Shown here: positions 16,984 through 26,661 of the stretch, in pieces | Numbering within the stretch: the stretch's first letter is position 1 | Layout of the letters: every line of letters begins with the position of its first letter | Assembly: GCA_965226545.1 (NCBI GenBank) | Contig: OZ245364.1 | Coordinates: 1 to 64,000, forward strand | Reading direction: 5' to 3' | Source of the DNA: JAHRAW01 sp965226545 | GTDB taxonomy: Bacteria; Pseudomonadota; Gammaproteobacteria; Arenicellales; Poriferihabitantaceae | DNA length: 64,000 nucleotides | Notes under the pieces: generated by a model | Told to the model about the DNA's origin: nothing | The model's input: the letters and a program-made list of their open reading frames with translations, nothing else | Databases searched by the model: none | Position numbers and translations under genes: made by a program

Positions 16984-17434
16984 ATTCGTCAGTGACTATA
17001 AAAGCAATCAATTAATAAGAACGCCGCACCTTTCTCGAACATGCGGGAACCGTGAAGTCGGCGCGACCGAAATCGTGTACTTCGAAATAATCATCTTCGG
17101 TTGGAATGCCCGCCGAGCCGGCGACATGTGCGCAATGCCGCCACATTATACACAGCGACCAACCCAACAAACCGCATAACCCCGTAGGCAGCCCACCGTA
17201 AACAGCGTTAACAAACCCCCAGTGGACGCTAATCACCCCACAAGTAACGCTACCCAAGCCATGACAAACGCTAATCGCTACACGGTCAACGCTAATCGAC
17301 ATTAATTAACAAGAATCGCCGGGCGAACAACGCTAACCATCGAGCAATTAGCGTTAGCCGGCGAGAAATTACCGCTTGCAAGGCGGCGGACAACGCTGAT
17401 TGTTAACAAAAGCACCCGCCAAATTAATCGGCCA
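16984..17434. other. 450-bp spacer with AACGCTAAT repeats, no convincing gene
   Basis: Between two Sel1 genes there is no convincing protein gene. Between 17204 and 17405 the word ACGCTAAT or close variants recurs about eight times on either strand. A TATAAT box on the minus strand lies at 17145-17150. A short minus frame ending at 17012 encodes a hydrophilic tail (GIPTEDDYFEVHDFGRA) that might be a gene remnant, but it has no ribosome-binding site. Confidence 0.6.
17145..17150 (-). promoter_or_regulatory. Candidate -10 box upstream of the Sel1 cluster
   Basis: TATAAT on the minus strand, about 160 bases upstream of the first gene of the Sel1 cluster. No convincing -35 box accompanies it. 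Confidence 0.35.
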
Positions 17435-18550
17435 TCAATGACTTCGGCATCGTCGCCACCCGATTCTTAATCGCCTTAAGCCGCAACCTCGCTTCTTTTG
17501 CGCCCGACGAATTTCCGATTTGGATAGGTGTGGTTCGATGCTGCCACGCGCTTCTGCCGCTTTTTTGTTGCCGCTGGCGATGGCGATTAGCAGCCAAACA
17601 TAGGCTTCTTCGGCGTTTTGGGTTACGCCTTCGCCTTGCCAATAGGCGCCCGCCAAAAGTTTTTGTGCGTCCGCATTGCCCTGCGCGGCGGATTTGTGCG
17701 ACCAGTTAACGGATTGCGCCGGGTCTTTATCAACGCCCTCTCCGAACCAGTATGCAAGGCTCAAACCATATTGCGCATCCGCATGCCCTTGCATCGCCGC
17801 TTTGCGGTACCAATCAACGGCCTGCACGGCATCTTTATCGACGCCTTCGCCTTGCCAGTAGGCGAGACCCAAATTAAATTGCGCATGCGCATAGCCTTGC
17901 GCCGCGGCTTTGGTATACCAATCAATCGACTGCGCAAGATCTTTATCGACGTCTTCGCCAATCGAATATGCATCGCCCAAAACCGATTGCGCCTCGGCAA
18001 CACCTTGTGCCGCGGATTTGTGCCACCACTTAATTGCTTTCTGCAAATCTTTTTTATTGCCTTGCCCGGTCGCGTATGTCGCAGCCAAATTATTTTGCGC
18101 TTGCGCATTGCCTTGCTCGGCGGATTTGCGATACCAATGCGCAGCAAAGTGCACGTCTTTCTCGACGCCCCGCCCAAGCCAATATGCATGACCGAAATAA
18201 TATTGCGCATCGGCATGGCCTTGCGCGGCGGATTTGCGCCACCAGTCGACGGCTTTGTATATGTCTTTATCGACGCCTTCGCCTTCTTGATAGGCTACGC
18301 CCAACGAAAATTGTGCGCCAACATTGCCTTGCTTCGCCGATTCGCGATACCAATGCGCGGCAAAGTGCGGGTCTTTGTCGACGCCTAATCCGAGTTGGTA
18401 TACATAGCCCAAAACAAACTGCGCATCCGAATCGCCTTGTTCGGCCATCTTGTGAACCTGCGCAATTTGGTCTGCAGCCAGCCCTGCCTCGGACTCATGC
18501 CCCAATATCCCGGTCAATGCAACCGGCAACATCATGCGTATTTTCGTCAT
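17435..18550 (-). CDS. Sel1-repeat protein with frameshifted C-terminus
   Basis: The product has a short N-terminal hydrophobic segment (MTKIRMMLPVALTGILG), then eight Sel1 repeats. The ending differs from the paralogues: the expected SEIRRAQKEARLRLKAI continues in the -1 frame to a stop at 17424-17426, whereas the current frame gives QKKRGCGLRRLRIG. The shift maps to a run of four T on the plus strand (17496-17499), where the protease paralogue has five. A one-base deletion, an assembly error or phase variation are all possible. ATG at 18550 is used; a GTG two codons upstream is the alternative. Confidence 0.8.
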   Translation of the reverse strand: MTKIRMMLPVALTGILGHESEAGLAADQIAQVHKMAEQGDSDAQFVLGYVYQLGLGVDKDPHFAAHWYRESAKQGNVGAQFSLGVAYQEGEGVDKDIYKAVDWWRKSAAQGHADAQYYFGHAYWLGRGVEKDVHFAAHWYRKSAEQGNAQAQNNLAATYATGQGNKKDLQKAIKWWHKSAAQGVAEAQSVLGDAYSIGEDVDKDLAQSIDWYTKAAAQGYAHAQFNLGLAYWQGEGVDKDAVQAVDWYRKAAMQGHADAQYGLSLAYWFGEGVDKDPAQSVNWSHKSAAQGNADAQKLLAGAYWQGEGVTQNAEEAYVWLLIAIASGNKKAAEARGSIEPHLSKSEIRRAQKKRGCGLRRLRIGWRRCRSH

Positions 18551-18638
18551 CGTCACACCGGCAATGGATTAATAAAACGCCGCGCATCTTCGAACGTGGC
18601 CAAGGGCGTATCGCAAATAATAGCACGCACTATTGCCC

Positions 18639-19724
18639 TCAAAACCCAATTGGCATCTGCCCGCCGCGCGGCGGACGAAACAAATCGCATCGCAATTTTT
18701 CCCGACGCGGTTGATTCAAACCGCAACGTTTGCGCGCCAATTGGAATCGTGTTTGGATTAAGTTTGCAAATTCACCGCGCCCGGTTAAGCGGGTAAAAAA
18801 TTCGGGGTTGTAATCCGCGCCGCCGTGTAGGGCGCGCACTTGGGTCATTATTTTTTTGGCGCGCAACGGATAATGTTCGGCCAGCCAGGCGCGGAATACT
18901 TGTTTTAATTCATGCGGCAGGCGCAGCACGATGTAGCCGGCGTTTTTTGCGCCGGCGTCTTTGGCGGATTGCAACAGCGATTCGATTTCATTATCCGTCA
19001 ACGCTGGGATAATGGGCGCCATTAATACGGTGACTGGGATGCCTGCGGTTGCCAATCGTTCGACGGTTTTTAATCGGCGTGCCGGGGCCGCGGCGCGCGG
19101 TTCGAGTTTGCGGGTTAAGGTTGCATCGAGTGAGGTTATCGATATTGCGGCTTCGACCAATTGCATCGATGCCATCTCCGACAACAAATCGATATCGCGT
19201 TCGATTAGCGCGGATTTTGTTATTAGCGACAGTGGATGGCGGCAATCGCACAACAACTCGACCAACTGTCGCGTGATTTTGAACCGGCGTTCGATGGGTT
19301 GATAGGCGTCTGTGTTGATGCCGAGTGTGATGGTTTGCGCGCGATAGTTGCGGCGCAATAATGCGCGGCGCAATAATTCGGGCGCGTTTTGTTTTGCGCT
19401 GAGTTTGGTTTCGAAATCCAAGCCCGGCGACAAGCCGAGATAGGAATGCGACGGGCGTGCAAAACAATAAACGCAACCGTGTTCGCAACCGCGATACGGA
19501 TTAATCGACAGTTGCGTTGGAATATCCGGCGAATCGTTTTCGCTCAAAATACTTTTTGCCGATTCAAACCGCACGCGCGTTTGCGGATTCGATTCGGGTT
19601 CATCGCATTGCACCCAACCGTCGTCGACTGCATCGACTTGTCGAGTCTCAAACCGCCCCGGCGGCGAATCAACTGCACCGCGTCCCTTAATTGCGCGCGA
19701 TGGATTGTTGGACGGTTCAGTCAA
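18639..19724 (-). CDS. PA0069-type radical SAM protein
   Basis: The 361-residue protein has the radical SAM cysteine motif in YRGCEHGCVYCFARPSHSY, which binds a 4Fe-4S cluster, preceded by the family-specific AIKGRGAVDSPPGRFE. It belongs to the spore-photoproduct-lyase-like SplB group without a known substrate in gammaproteobacteria. The start appears to be TTG at 19724, because conserved residues begin only ten codons later and no closer ATG or GTG serves. It lies between the Sel1 cluster and cfa on the same strand, with no sign of functional linkage. Confidence 0.88.
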   Translation of the reverse strand: MTEPSNNPSRAIKGRGAVDSPPGRFETRQVDAVDDGWVQCDEPESNPQTRVRFESAKSILSENDSPDIPTQLSINPYRGCEHGCVYCFARPSHSYLGLSPGLDFETKLSAKQNAPELLRRALLRRNYRAQTITLGINTDAYQPIERRFKITRQLVELLCDCRHPLSLITKSALIERDIDLLSEMASMQLVEAAISITSLDATLTRKLEPRAAAPARRLKTVERLATAGIPVTVLMAPIIPALTDNEIESLLQSAKDAGAKNAGYIVLRLPHELKQVFRAWLAEHYPLRAKKIMTQVRALHGGADYNPEFFTRLTGRGEFANLIQTRFQLARKRCGLNQPRREKLRCDLFRPPRGGQMPIGF

Positions 19725-19766
19725 TGGCGGCGATACGATAAATACAGTGATATGTGTTACACACGA

Positions 19767-20897
19767 TTACATATCAGGACGTCGATACGCGCCGAGTTGC
19801 GGATTGTTGGCGATGACCAATTGCCACAGTTGCAAATTACGCGCACGAAATGCGCCGGCGCATACATGCAGATAATATTTCCACATTCGATAAAACCGTT
19901 CGGGCAATTGTTTCGAGAGTTGCGGCCAGGCCGCATCGAAATTTGCAAACCACGCCATTAAGGTGCGGTCGTAATCGGCGCCGAAGTTATGCATGTCTTC
20001 AATCACCATTCGACTTTGCAATGATGATGCAATTTGTTTGAGCGACGGAATCTCGCCGTTGGGAAAAATGTATTTTGCAATCCACGGGTCGACGCCGACA
20101 TACGAATGATTTTTGCCGATGGTATGCAGCATAAACAAACCGCCATCAGCCAAACACCGCCGCACCACGCGCATATAAGCGCGATAATTTTTATGCCCGA
20201 CATGTTCGAACATCCCGAGCGAGACGATTGCATCGAACGATTCATCGACCGCGCGATAATCCTGCAAACGAAATTCAATCGGCAAACCGCTGCATTGTTG
20301 TTGACCGAGCGCGACTTGTTGTTTGGAAACGGTGACGCCGACCACCTGCACGCCGCGCGTCTCGGCCGCGTATTTGGCGAAACTGCCCCAGCCGCAACCG
20401 ATATCCAGCACGCGCATGCCGGCTTGTAAATCCAATTTACTGCACACCAATTCGAGTTTGTCGCGTTGTGCGTCGTCGAGAGTATCGGCGGTTTTCCAAT
20501 AGCCACAGGTGTATACCATCCGCGCATCCAACATCGCGCGATACAAATCATTGCCGATGTCGTAATGCGCTTCGCCGACCGCAAACGCGCGCGCGCGACT
20601 TTGCAGATTCGAAAACATCGCGCGCAAATACGGCAATGCATACGAAAGGAATCTGTATTTGCGAATCCGCGACGCGCGCAACAGGCGGTTGTACATCTCA
20701 TCGAGTTGTTCGCATTCCCACCAACCGTCCATATACGACTCGCCCAAGCCGAGCGAACCGCCGGCCAACACCCGCCGATAAAATCCGTTGTTGCGGATTT
20801 GCGGGTCCCAAGGATGGTCGCCGTTTAATGTAATCGTGCTGCCGTCGAGCAACTTTGCCAAATGACGCGCAGCGGCGCCGCGGGCGGGGGTGTTCAT
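19767..20897 (-). CDS. cfa: Cyclopropane-fatty-acyl-phospholipid synthase
   Basis: The 376-residue protein has the SAM-binding motif VLDIGCGWGSFAKYAA and the Cfa signatures GEAHYDIGNDLY, YTCGYW and MFEHVGHKNY. It transfers a methylene group from SAM to unsaturated acyl chains of membrane phospholipids, which raises tolerance to acid and other stress. Length and domain order fit the bacterial enzyme. ATG at 20897 lies within GTTCAT on the plus strand. The spacer upstream holds an 11-bp tandem repeat. Confidence 0.94.
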   Translation of the reverse strand: MNTPARGAAARHLAKLLDGSTITLNGDHPWDPQIRNNGFYRRVLAGGSLGLGESYMDGWWECEQLDEMYNRLLRASRIRKYRFLSYALPYLRAMFSNLQSRARAFAVGEAHYDIGNDLYRAMLDARMVYTCGYWKTADTLDDAQRDKLELVCSKLDLQAGMRVLDIGCGWGSFAKYAAETRGVQVVGVTVSKQQVALGQQQCSGLPIEFRLQDYRAVDESFDAIVSLGMFEHVGHKNYRAYMRVVRRCLADGGLFMLHTIGKNHSYVGVDPWIAKYIFPNGEIPSLKQIASSLQSRMVIEDMHNFGADYDRTLMAWFANFDAAWPQLSKQLPERFYRMWKYYLHVCAGAFRARNLQLWQLVIANNPQLGAYRRPDM

Positions 20898-20993
20898 GTT
20901 GTTATTAAATCTAAGTGAAGTTAAGTGACGAGTGAAGTGACAAGTTCGTGACGATTTCGCGGCGATTAAATTGCGCGTTGGTGTTAACTATTT

Positions 20994-21037
20994 TGTGACT
21001 ATCTTGCGACTATCTTGCAACAACTTTGCACGATGTG
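20994..21037. repeat. Four 11-bp imperfect tandem repeats
   Basis: Units close to TGYGACTATCT repeat four times in the spacer between polA (stop at 21055) and cfa. The left part of the spacer shows a looser GTGAAGTTAAGTGAC pattern. Confidence 0.75.
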
Positions 21038-21054
21038 CAAATGCACTGTCGCAC

Positions 21055-23880
21055 TCAATGCGCCTCTTTCCAATTCGCACCAATGCCGGTATCGACCACC
21101 AACGGCACATCCAGCGTCGCCGCTTGCGCCATTAATTCGGCGGTGGTTTGCGCAACGAATTCGGCGGCGTTTTGTTTGACCTCCAACACCAGTTCATCAT
21201 GCACCTGCAAAATGATTTTCGCCGGAATCGATTCGCGCAACAGCCAACCATCGACCGCCAACATCGCGCGTTTAATTAAATCCGCGGCCGTGCCTTGCAT
21301 CGGTGCATTGATGGCGGTGCGTTCGGCGTATTGTCGGCGTTGCGCGTTCTTCGCGGCAATCTCCGGCAGGTTCAATCTGCGACCGTATAAAGTTTCGACA
21401 TAACCGCGTTCGCGCGCGCGGATTTTGGTCTCGTCCATATACGCCTTGACGCCGGGATATCGTTGAAAATAAATCTCGATGTAGTTGCGCGCTTGATGTT
21501 GGTCGATTTTTAATTGGCGCGCCAAACCAAACGCCGACATGCCGTAAATCAAACCGAAGTTAATCGCCTTGGCGCGGCGGCGTTGTTCGGCATCGACTTC
21601 ATCCAGCGACACGCCAAACACTTCGGACGCGGTTGCGCTGTGTACATCGACATTGTTGGCAAACGCTTCGACCAAGCCGGCGTCGCCGGATAAATGCGCC
21701 ATGATGCGCAATTCAATCTGCGAATAATCCGCCGACATTAATACATTGCCCGGCGCGGCGACAAACGCCGCGCGAATTTGTCTGCCGTCTTCGCTGCGGA
21801 TTGGAATGTTTTGCAAATTCGGGTCGCTCGATGACAATCGACCGGTGGCCGCAACCGCTTGATGATATGAAGTGTGAATCCGTCCGGTGTCGGGGTTGAT
21901 TAACGCCGGCAGTTTGTCGGTGTAAGTGCTTTTTAATTTCGCCAATGCGCGATGTTCCAAAATCAATCGCGGCAATTCATGTTCATGCGCCAATTCCTGC
22001 AGCACGCTTTCGGCCGTCGACGGCTGCCCTTTGGGCGTTTTGCGCAACACCGCAATGCCTTTTTTTTCGTACAGGATTTCCTGTATCTGTCGCGGCGATG
22101 CAATGTTAAATTCTTCGCCGGCGCATTCGAACACATTCGCTTCGATGCGCGTCAACCGTTGCGCGATTTGCGCGGATTGTTTGCGCAACATTGCGGCATC
22201 GATGGCGACGCCGTTGGCTTCGGTGCGCGCCAACACCGCCACCAACGGCATCTCGATGTCGATAAATAATTTGCGCAACGAAGATTCGGCTTCGATGCGC
22301 GGCGCCAATGCATCATGCAATTGCAATGTCACATCGGCGTCTTCAGCCGCGTATTGAGTCGCCTGCGCAACATCGACTTGGTCGAAGGTCAATTGTTTTT
22401 TGCCGCTGCCGGCGACATCGGCGTATTTAATCGTCGCGCGATTAAGATGTTTGCGCGCCAAGGTGTCCATATCATGCCGCGAGTTGCCGGCATCGAGCAA
22501 ATACGACATCAACATCGTATCGCCGGCAATGCCGTCCAACACAATGCCGTTGCGCGCCAACACGGCGAGGTCGTATTTAATGTTCTGCCCGACTTTTTTA
22601 ATGCGCGCATCCTCCAACAACGGACGCAGTTGCGCCAACGCATCCGCCATCGACGCCTGTTTGGGTGCGCCGGCATAACGATGCGCCAGCGGCAAATACG
22701 CCGCATCGCCTTTGCCCGATGAAAACGACACACCAACCAACTCGGCGCGATGCGCATCGGTCGAAGTGGTTTCGGTGTCGATGGCAAACATGCCGGCTTT
22801 TTTAAGTTTATTAATCCACCGCGTTAATGTTTTTAAATCGCTGATGGTTTCATAATTCGTTTGCGGCTTTTGCGGTGCACTTGCGTCGTCAACTTCACCG
22901 TCCACTTCACTGCCCAATTTTTTAAGCCACGACTCGAATCCCAACTCGGCGCACAACACGCGCAAAGCGTCAAGGTCAGGTTCAGCAATTTGCAATGCAT
23001 CGACATCGACTTCCAGCGCAACATCGCATTTAATGGTCGCCAATTGTCGCGACAACGCCAATTGCTCGATGTTGTCGCGCAAGGATTCCCCAACCTTGCC
23101 GCTTATCTCGGCGGCGTCGACGACAAGTTTATCGAGCGTACCGAATTGCGCCAGCCACTTGGCCGCGGTTTTTGCGCCGACGCCGGGCACGCCCGGAATG
23201 TTGTCCGAGGTGTCGCCAACCAACGCAAGATAATCGACGATTTGTTCCGGCAGCACGCCGAATTTGGCGCGCACGCCTTCGATATCCAGGCGCGCATTTT
23301 TCATCGTGTCCAACATCCAAACGCGCTCGCCCACCAATTGCGCGAGGTCTTTATCCGCGCTGACAATCATCGTGCGCCAATTTTTTTGTTCGGCGACGCG
23401 CGCCAAGGTGCCGATGACATCGTCGGCTTCGACATCCGGCGTCGACAACAATGGCAAGCCCATCGCCGGCACGATTTTTTGCACATACTCATTTTGCGCG
23501 CGCAAATCATCCGGCATCGGCGGGCGGTTGGCTTTATATTCGCGATACATTCGATGGCGAAAGGTTTTGCCTTTGGCGTCCATCACCACCGCCAACCGCG
23601 CCGATTGATGTTCGTTTTGCAATTTGCGCAACATATTCATCATGCCCAACACCGCATGCGTGGTTTGCCCGGCGGCGTTGGTCAGCGGGCGAATCGCATG
23701 ATAGGCGCGAAACAAAAACGCGGTGCCGTCGACCAAAATTAATTGCGCATCAGATGCGTTTTGGTCGGCGGCGTCGGTGTTGTTGGTTTTGTCGGTGGCG
23801 GGCATGGCGGGTTGGTCGAACGGCGGGTAATGCGGATGAGATAACGAATGTGAATCGATTTGAATCGATTGTGAATCCAT
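21055..23880 (-). CDS. polA: DNA polymerase I
   Basis: This 941-residue enzyme has three domains. The 5'-3' exonuclease contains ILVDGTAFLFRAYHA and GDTSDNIPGVPGVG. The 3'-5' exonuclease keeps the DXE metal motif in AIDTETTSTDA, so proofreading should be active. The polymerase domain has ADYSQIELRIMAH, RRAKAINFGLIYGMS and QVHDELVLEV. It fills gaps in repair and removes Okazaki primers. The start is uncertain: ATG at 23880 adds 25 residues with repetitive composition, and ATG at 23805 is a reasonable alternative. It is divergent from the DUF2782 gene, a common neighbour of polA. Confidence 0.96.
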   Translation of the reverse strand: MDSQSIQIDSHSLSHPHYPPFDQPAMPATDKTNNTDAADQNASDAQLILVDGTAFLFRAYHAIRPLTNAAGQTTHAVLGMMNMLRKLQNEHQSARLAVVMDAKGKTFRHRMYREYKANRPPMPDDLRAQNEYVQKIVPAMGLPLLSTPDVEADDVIGTLARVAEQKNWRTMIVSADKDLAQLVGERVWMLDTMKNARLDIEGVRAKFGVLPEQIVDYLALVGDTSDNIPGVPGVGAKTAAKWLAQFGTLDKLVVDAAEISGKVGESLRDNIEQLALSRQLATIKCDVALEVDVDALQIAEPDLDALRVLCAELGFESWLKKLGSEVDGEVDDASAPQKPQTNYETISDLKTLTRWINKLKKAGMFAIDTETTSTDAHRAELVGVSFSSGKGDAAYLPLAHRYAGAPKQASMADALAQLRPLLEDARIKKVGQNIKYDLAVLARNGIVLDGIAGDTMLMSYLLDAGNSRHDMDTLARKHLNRATIKYADVAGSGKKQLTFDQVDVAQATQYAAEDADVTLQLHDALAPRIEAESSLRKLFIDIEMPLVAVLARTEANGVAIDAAMLRKQSAQIAQRLTRIEANVFECAGEEFNIASPRQIQEILYEKKGIAVLRKTPKGQPSTAESVLQELAHEHELPRLILEHRALAKLKSTYTDKLPALINPDTGRIHTSYHQAVAATGRLSSSDPNLQNIPIRSEDGRQIRAAFVAAPGNVLMSADYSQIELRIMAHLSGDAGLVEAFANNVDVHSATASEVFGVSLDEVDAEQRRRAKAINFGLIYGMSAFGLARQLKIDQHQARNYIEIYFQRYPGVKAYMDETKIRARERGYVETLYGRRLNLPEIAAKNAQRRQYAERTAINAPMQGTAADLIKRAMLAVDGWLLRESIPAKIILQVHDELVLEVKQNAAEFVAQTTAELMAQAATLDVPLVVDTGIGANWKEAH

Positions 23881-23988
23881 TTAAGATGAATCCAATAATT
23901 TAGCGTTGCATTATCCCCCAAACCGCCGCGCCGTGCTACGATTTGCATATCCATGAGTATCGATGCATATCGATGGCGGAGACGACCG

Positions 23989-24318
23989 ATGAATGAGCGA
24001 AACGGCAAATTGGTGCGCGCGTTGGTGCGCGCGATGGCGGGCGCAGTTTTGACGGGTGCATTATTGATGAGTGCGCACGCCGAAGAATCCGATGACGACA
24101 GTGCCGCCGGCCCCAACATCAAAATCGAAGTGTTCGGCGACAACGCCGTGATTCGCGAAGAGCGAATCGGCGGGCGGCTCGAGCGCGTATCGATCGAACG
24201 CAAAAAAGGCTTGAGCGAAACCTATCGCAACAATCGCCCGGATACGCTGTGGTCGGGACCCGAAGACGAAGTCGGCGATTTGCCCAACATGCGCAAATGG
24301 GTGATTACCACTTGGTGA
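23989..24318 (+). CDS. DUF2782 family secreted protein
   Basis: This 109-residue protein has a signal peptide ending in MSAHAEE and a DUF2782 domain (GPNIKIEVFGDNAVIREERIGG... MRKWVITTW ending). The function is unknown; the gene is often adjacent to polA. ATG at 23989 is chosen because GGAG (23978-23981) stands seven bases before it. An ATG 12 codons upstream lacks such a site. Confidence 0.85.
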   Translation: MNERNGKLVRALVRAMAGAVLTGALLMSAHAEESDDDSAAGPNIKIEVFGDNAVIREERIGGRLERVSIERKKGLSETYRNNRPDTLWSGPEDEVGDLPNMRKWVITTW

Positions 24319-24348
24319 TTTTGGTTGCGAACTTAAGCGACGAACTTA

Positions 24349-24384
24349 AAAGTTAACGGCAAGGTTAACGATAAAGTTAACGGC
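24349..24384. repeat. Three 12-bp tandem repeats
   Basis: Three contiguous 12-base units (AAAGTTAACGGC, AAGGTTAACGAT, AAAGTTAACGGC) separate the convergent DUF2782 and histidine kinase genes. No hairpin with a T-tract is seen, so termination here is unexplained. Confidence 0.85.
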
Positions 24385-24409
24385 GACGCGGACGACGACG
24401 TTAATGAAC

Positions 24410-26641
24410 TCACGCCTGCGGGGTGCGCACTGCAAGCGTACGCGGCGGACGCGGGGCGACGCGCAAGGGAATCGACACGGTGACGGCCACGCCGGAATGG
24501 TCGGCGCGATTTTCGGCGCGCGCGTGACCGTTGTGATATTCGGCAATCAACCGCACCACAAACAACCCCAACCCCAAATGCGAACGTTTTGCATCGACGC
24601 CGCCATGCGACACCATCGGGTCGAACAATCGAGTGCGCAGATGTTCGGGCAGGACGCGCCCTTCGTTTAACACCACAATCTCGGCAAACTCGGCGCGCGC
24701 TTGTACGCGCACGACAATCGGCCGGCCCGGGCGGCTAAATCTCACCGCATTGTCGATGAGTTTATCCAACATCTGCGACAAGTGATCGGCGTTGCCTTGT
24801 ATCGACAACGGCGCGCCGATTAACTCGAGGCGAAATTCATGCGCCGGCAAACTGATGCGATAGCCGTCGATAAATTCGCGCACCAACGACGACAACTCAA
24901 TCGGCTGCTTAACATCATCGCGCATCGCGCCCTCCAAATTCGCCGCTTCGGTCAAACTCGTCAAGATTGCGCGCAACCTATCGATGCCGACGCGCGCGCG
25001 TTGCATGTATTGATTGTGGCGAATCTCCGGCAGGTCGGATTCGATAATCTGCAGCGATGAACTGACGACATTAAGCGGGTTGTTCATTTCATGCGCGAGG
25101 ATGTCGGGCATGCCTTCGAGATAGCGGGTGTAGCCGGACAATCGCGCGAGCATTGCGCTGATGCTGCGCCCCAAATCGCCGAGTTCATCGCCGGGATAAT
25201 TGCGCGTCGGGATTTGCGATTCGACCACGCGGCCTTCGGCGGTAATCGCCTTGTCGGTGGTGATATGCAGGCGGCGAATGCGCATCGTCAACCGCCACGC
25301 AAACATAAACAACACGGCGACCACAAACACAAACACCAGCACCGTGGCCACGCTTAAATTGCGCAACAGTTGATATTGCAGCATCGACACGACATTGCCG
25401 CTTTGCTCGACCACGACCGCGCCGAGGATGTCGTCGCCGGCGCGAATCGGATAACCGGCGACGATGATTTGCGCCTGTTGGTCGAGCGACGGACGCGACG
25501 TGGCGCGCGCTTCGCCCTTTAACACCGCGCTGAAAATTTTATCCGGACGATGCGTAACATCGGTCGATACATCGACAAACTGTTCGACCGGGCGTTTGGT
25601 CAACGCCGCCAATCGCGCCTGAATGGTTTGCAGCGCGCGTTGCCGCCAAGTGCGCGGCGGCGGTTCGGCTGATTGTTCAATCGGCTCGGACAAGCCGCCG
25701 ACCACGGCGCGCACGCGCTGCGCTTTATCCAAAATCCAAATCAAGGAACGCGGTTGATTAAGCCCCTGTAAAATTTTGGCGAGTTCCGGCGAACTTAATA
25801 AAATTTGCCCTGGCTCGCCGCTCGGCAATTGCGGCGACGCCGCCAACACCGCGCGAACGATGCGCGCCTGCGGGTCGTCGACATCGGCGACAAAAAAACC
25901 CAACTTCGCGCCGCCCGACACCAACGCGCGCGGAAACTTAAACACCACTCGATAACCCCAATCGGTTTTGACGATTTGCGCGGTGAAGGTCGGCGACGGC
26001 GCACCGCTTATCGGCAGCCGCCATTCTTCATCGACCCAATAGACGCTCATCCGCCCGTCGGCGCGCGCGACCATTAAATAATGTTTGCGCGGTGCGTGCG
26101 GCGGCTGCACCAACACGCGAATTTGATCGCTGCCGTCCAATCGGCGCAATTCCAAATCGCGATAGACGACGCGGTCGTCGTTGACTTCGAATAATGCATA
26201 AACCGAATCATCGGTGTGCGCAAATACATTGACCAATGAAAACGAATCCGGGTCGTATTGCGCATCGCAAAAAAACGGCGTGCCGCCGGTGTGATAGGCG
26301 GCGTGTTGACGCAAGCCGCGCCATTTATCGACGGCGCCGTCCAACTGCACCGGCGGGTCGATGGGGTGGGCGTATAAATCGTTTTCTTCGCCGAGCACTT
26401 CGGGCACGCCGGTTTCCGGGTTAAACAAATCGACGCGACCGTTGAGCAAGGTGGCGATGCCGTTGGCGGTCAACAGCAACGCATCTTGTTGGCCTTGCAC
26501 CAAAAAGTTGCGCATCTCCTGCACATAGTAATAGCCCATCCACGGGATAATTAACAACGCCAGCACCAGCCAAATTAATTTGGCTTGGATGCTGATGGTG
26601 CGTCGTCGTCGGGCGTCGGTTTTGGATGCGCGCAAAATCAC
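24410..26641 (-). CDS. Sensor histidine kinase of the proteobacterial dedicated sortase type
   Basis: This 743-residue membrane kinase has an N-terminal membrane segment (KLIWLVLALLIIPWMGYYYV) and a long extracytoplasmic region with a CBM9-like beta domain (from about residue 100). A second membrane segment near 440 is followed by HAMP, the phospho-acceptor His in ILAHEMNNPLN, and an ATPase domain with DNAVRFS and HLGLGLFVVR. The architecture matches kinases annotated as part of proteobacterial dedicated sortase systems (recalled family knowledge). GTG at 26641 is the apparent start, 20 bases after the regulator's stop, so the two are cotranscribed. No sortase or LPXTG-type substrate gene lies in the window. 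Confidence 0.82.
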   Translation of the reverse strand: MILRASKTDARRRRTISIQAKLIWLVLALLIIPWMGYYYVQEMRNFLVQGQQDALLLTANGIATLLNGRVDLFNPETGVPEVLGEENDLYAHPIDPPVQLDGAVDKWRGLRQHAAYHTGGTPFFCDAQYDPDSFSLVNVFAHTDDSVYALFEVNDDRVVYRDLELRRLDGSDQIRVLVQPPHAPRKHYLMVARADGRMSVYWVDEEWRLPISGAPSPTFTAQIVKTDWGYRVVFKFPRALVSGGAKLGFFVADVDDPQARIVRAVLAASPQLPSGEPGQILLSSPELAKILQGLNQPRSLIWILDKAQRVRAVVGGLSEPIEQSAEPPPRTWRQRALQTIQARLAALTKRPVEQFVDVSTDVTHRPDKIFSAVLKGEARATSRPSLDQQAQIIVAGYPIRAGDDILGAVVVEQSGNVVSMLQYQLLRNLSVATVLVFVFVVAVLFMFAWRLTMRIRRLHITTDKAITAEGRVVESQIPTRNYPGDELGDLGRSISAMLARLSGYTRYLEGMPDILAHEMNNPLNVVSSSLQIIESDLPEIRHNQYMQRARVGIDRLRAILTSLTEAANLEGAMRDDVKQPIELSSLVREFIDGYRISLPAHEFRLELIGAPLSIQGNADHLSQMLDKLIDNAVRFSRPGRPIVVRVQARAEFAEIVVLNEGRVLPEHLRTRLFDPMVSHGGVDAKRSHLGLGLFVVRLIAEYHNGHARAENRADHSGVAVTVSIPLRVAPRPPRTLAVRTPQA

Positions 26642-26661
26642 GGCATGATTCTATTAATGAC

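Noticed and set aside
13986..18550. CRISPR-like or satellite array suggested by ~108-bp periodicity
   Set aside because: The period is that of the 36-residue Sel1 repeat in coding DNA; there are no identical repeats with unique spacers.
22861..23742. Long plus-strand open frame opposite polA (293 codons)
   Set aside because: It is antisense to conserved polA, has no recognisable domain and reflects the codon bias of GC-rich DNA.
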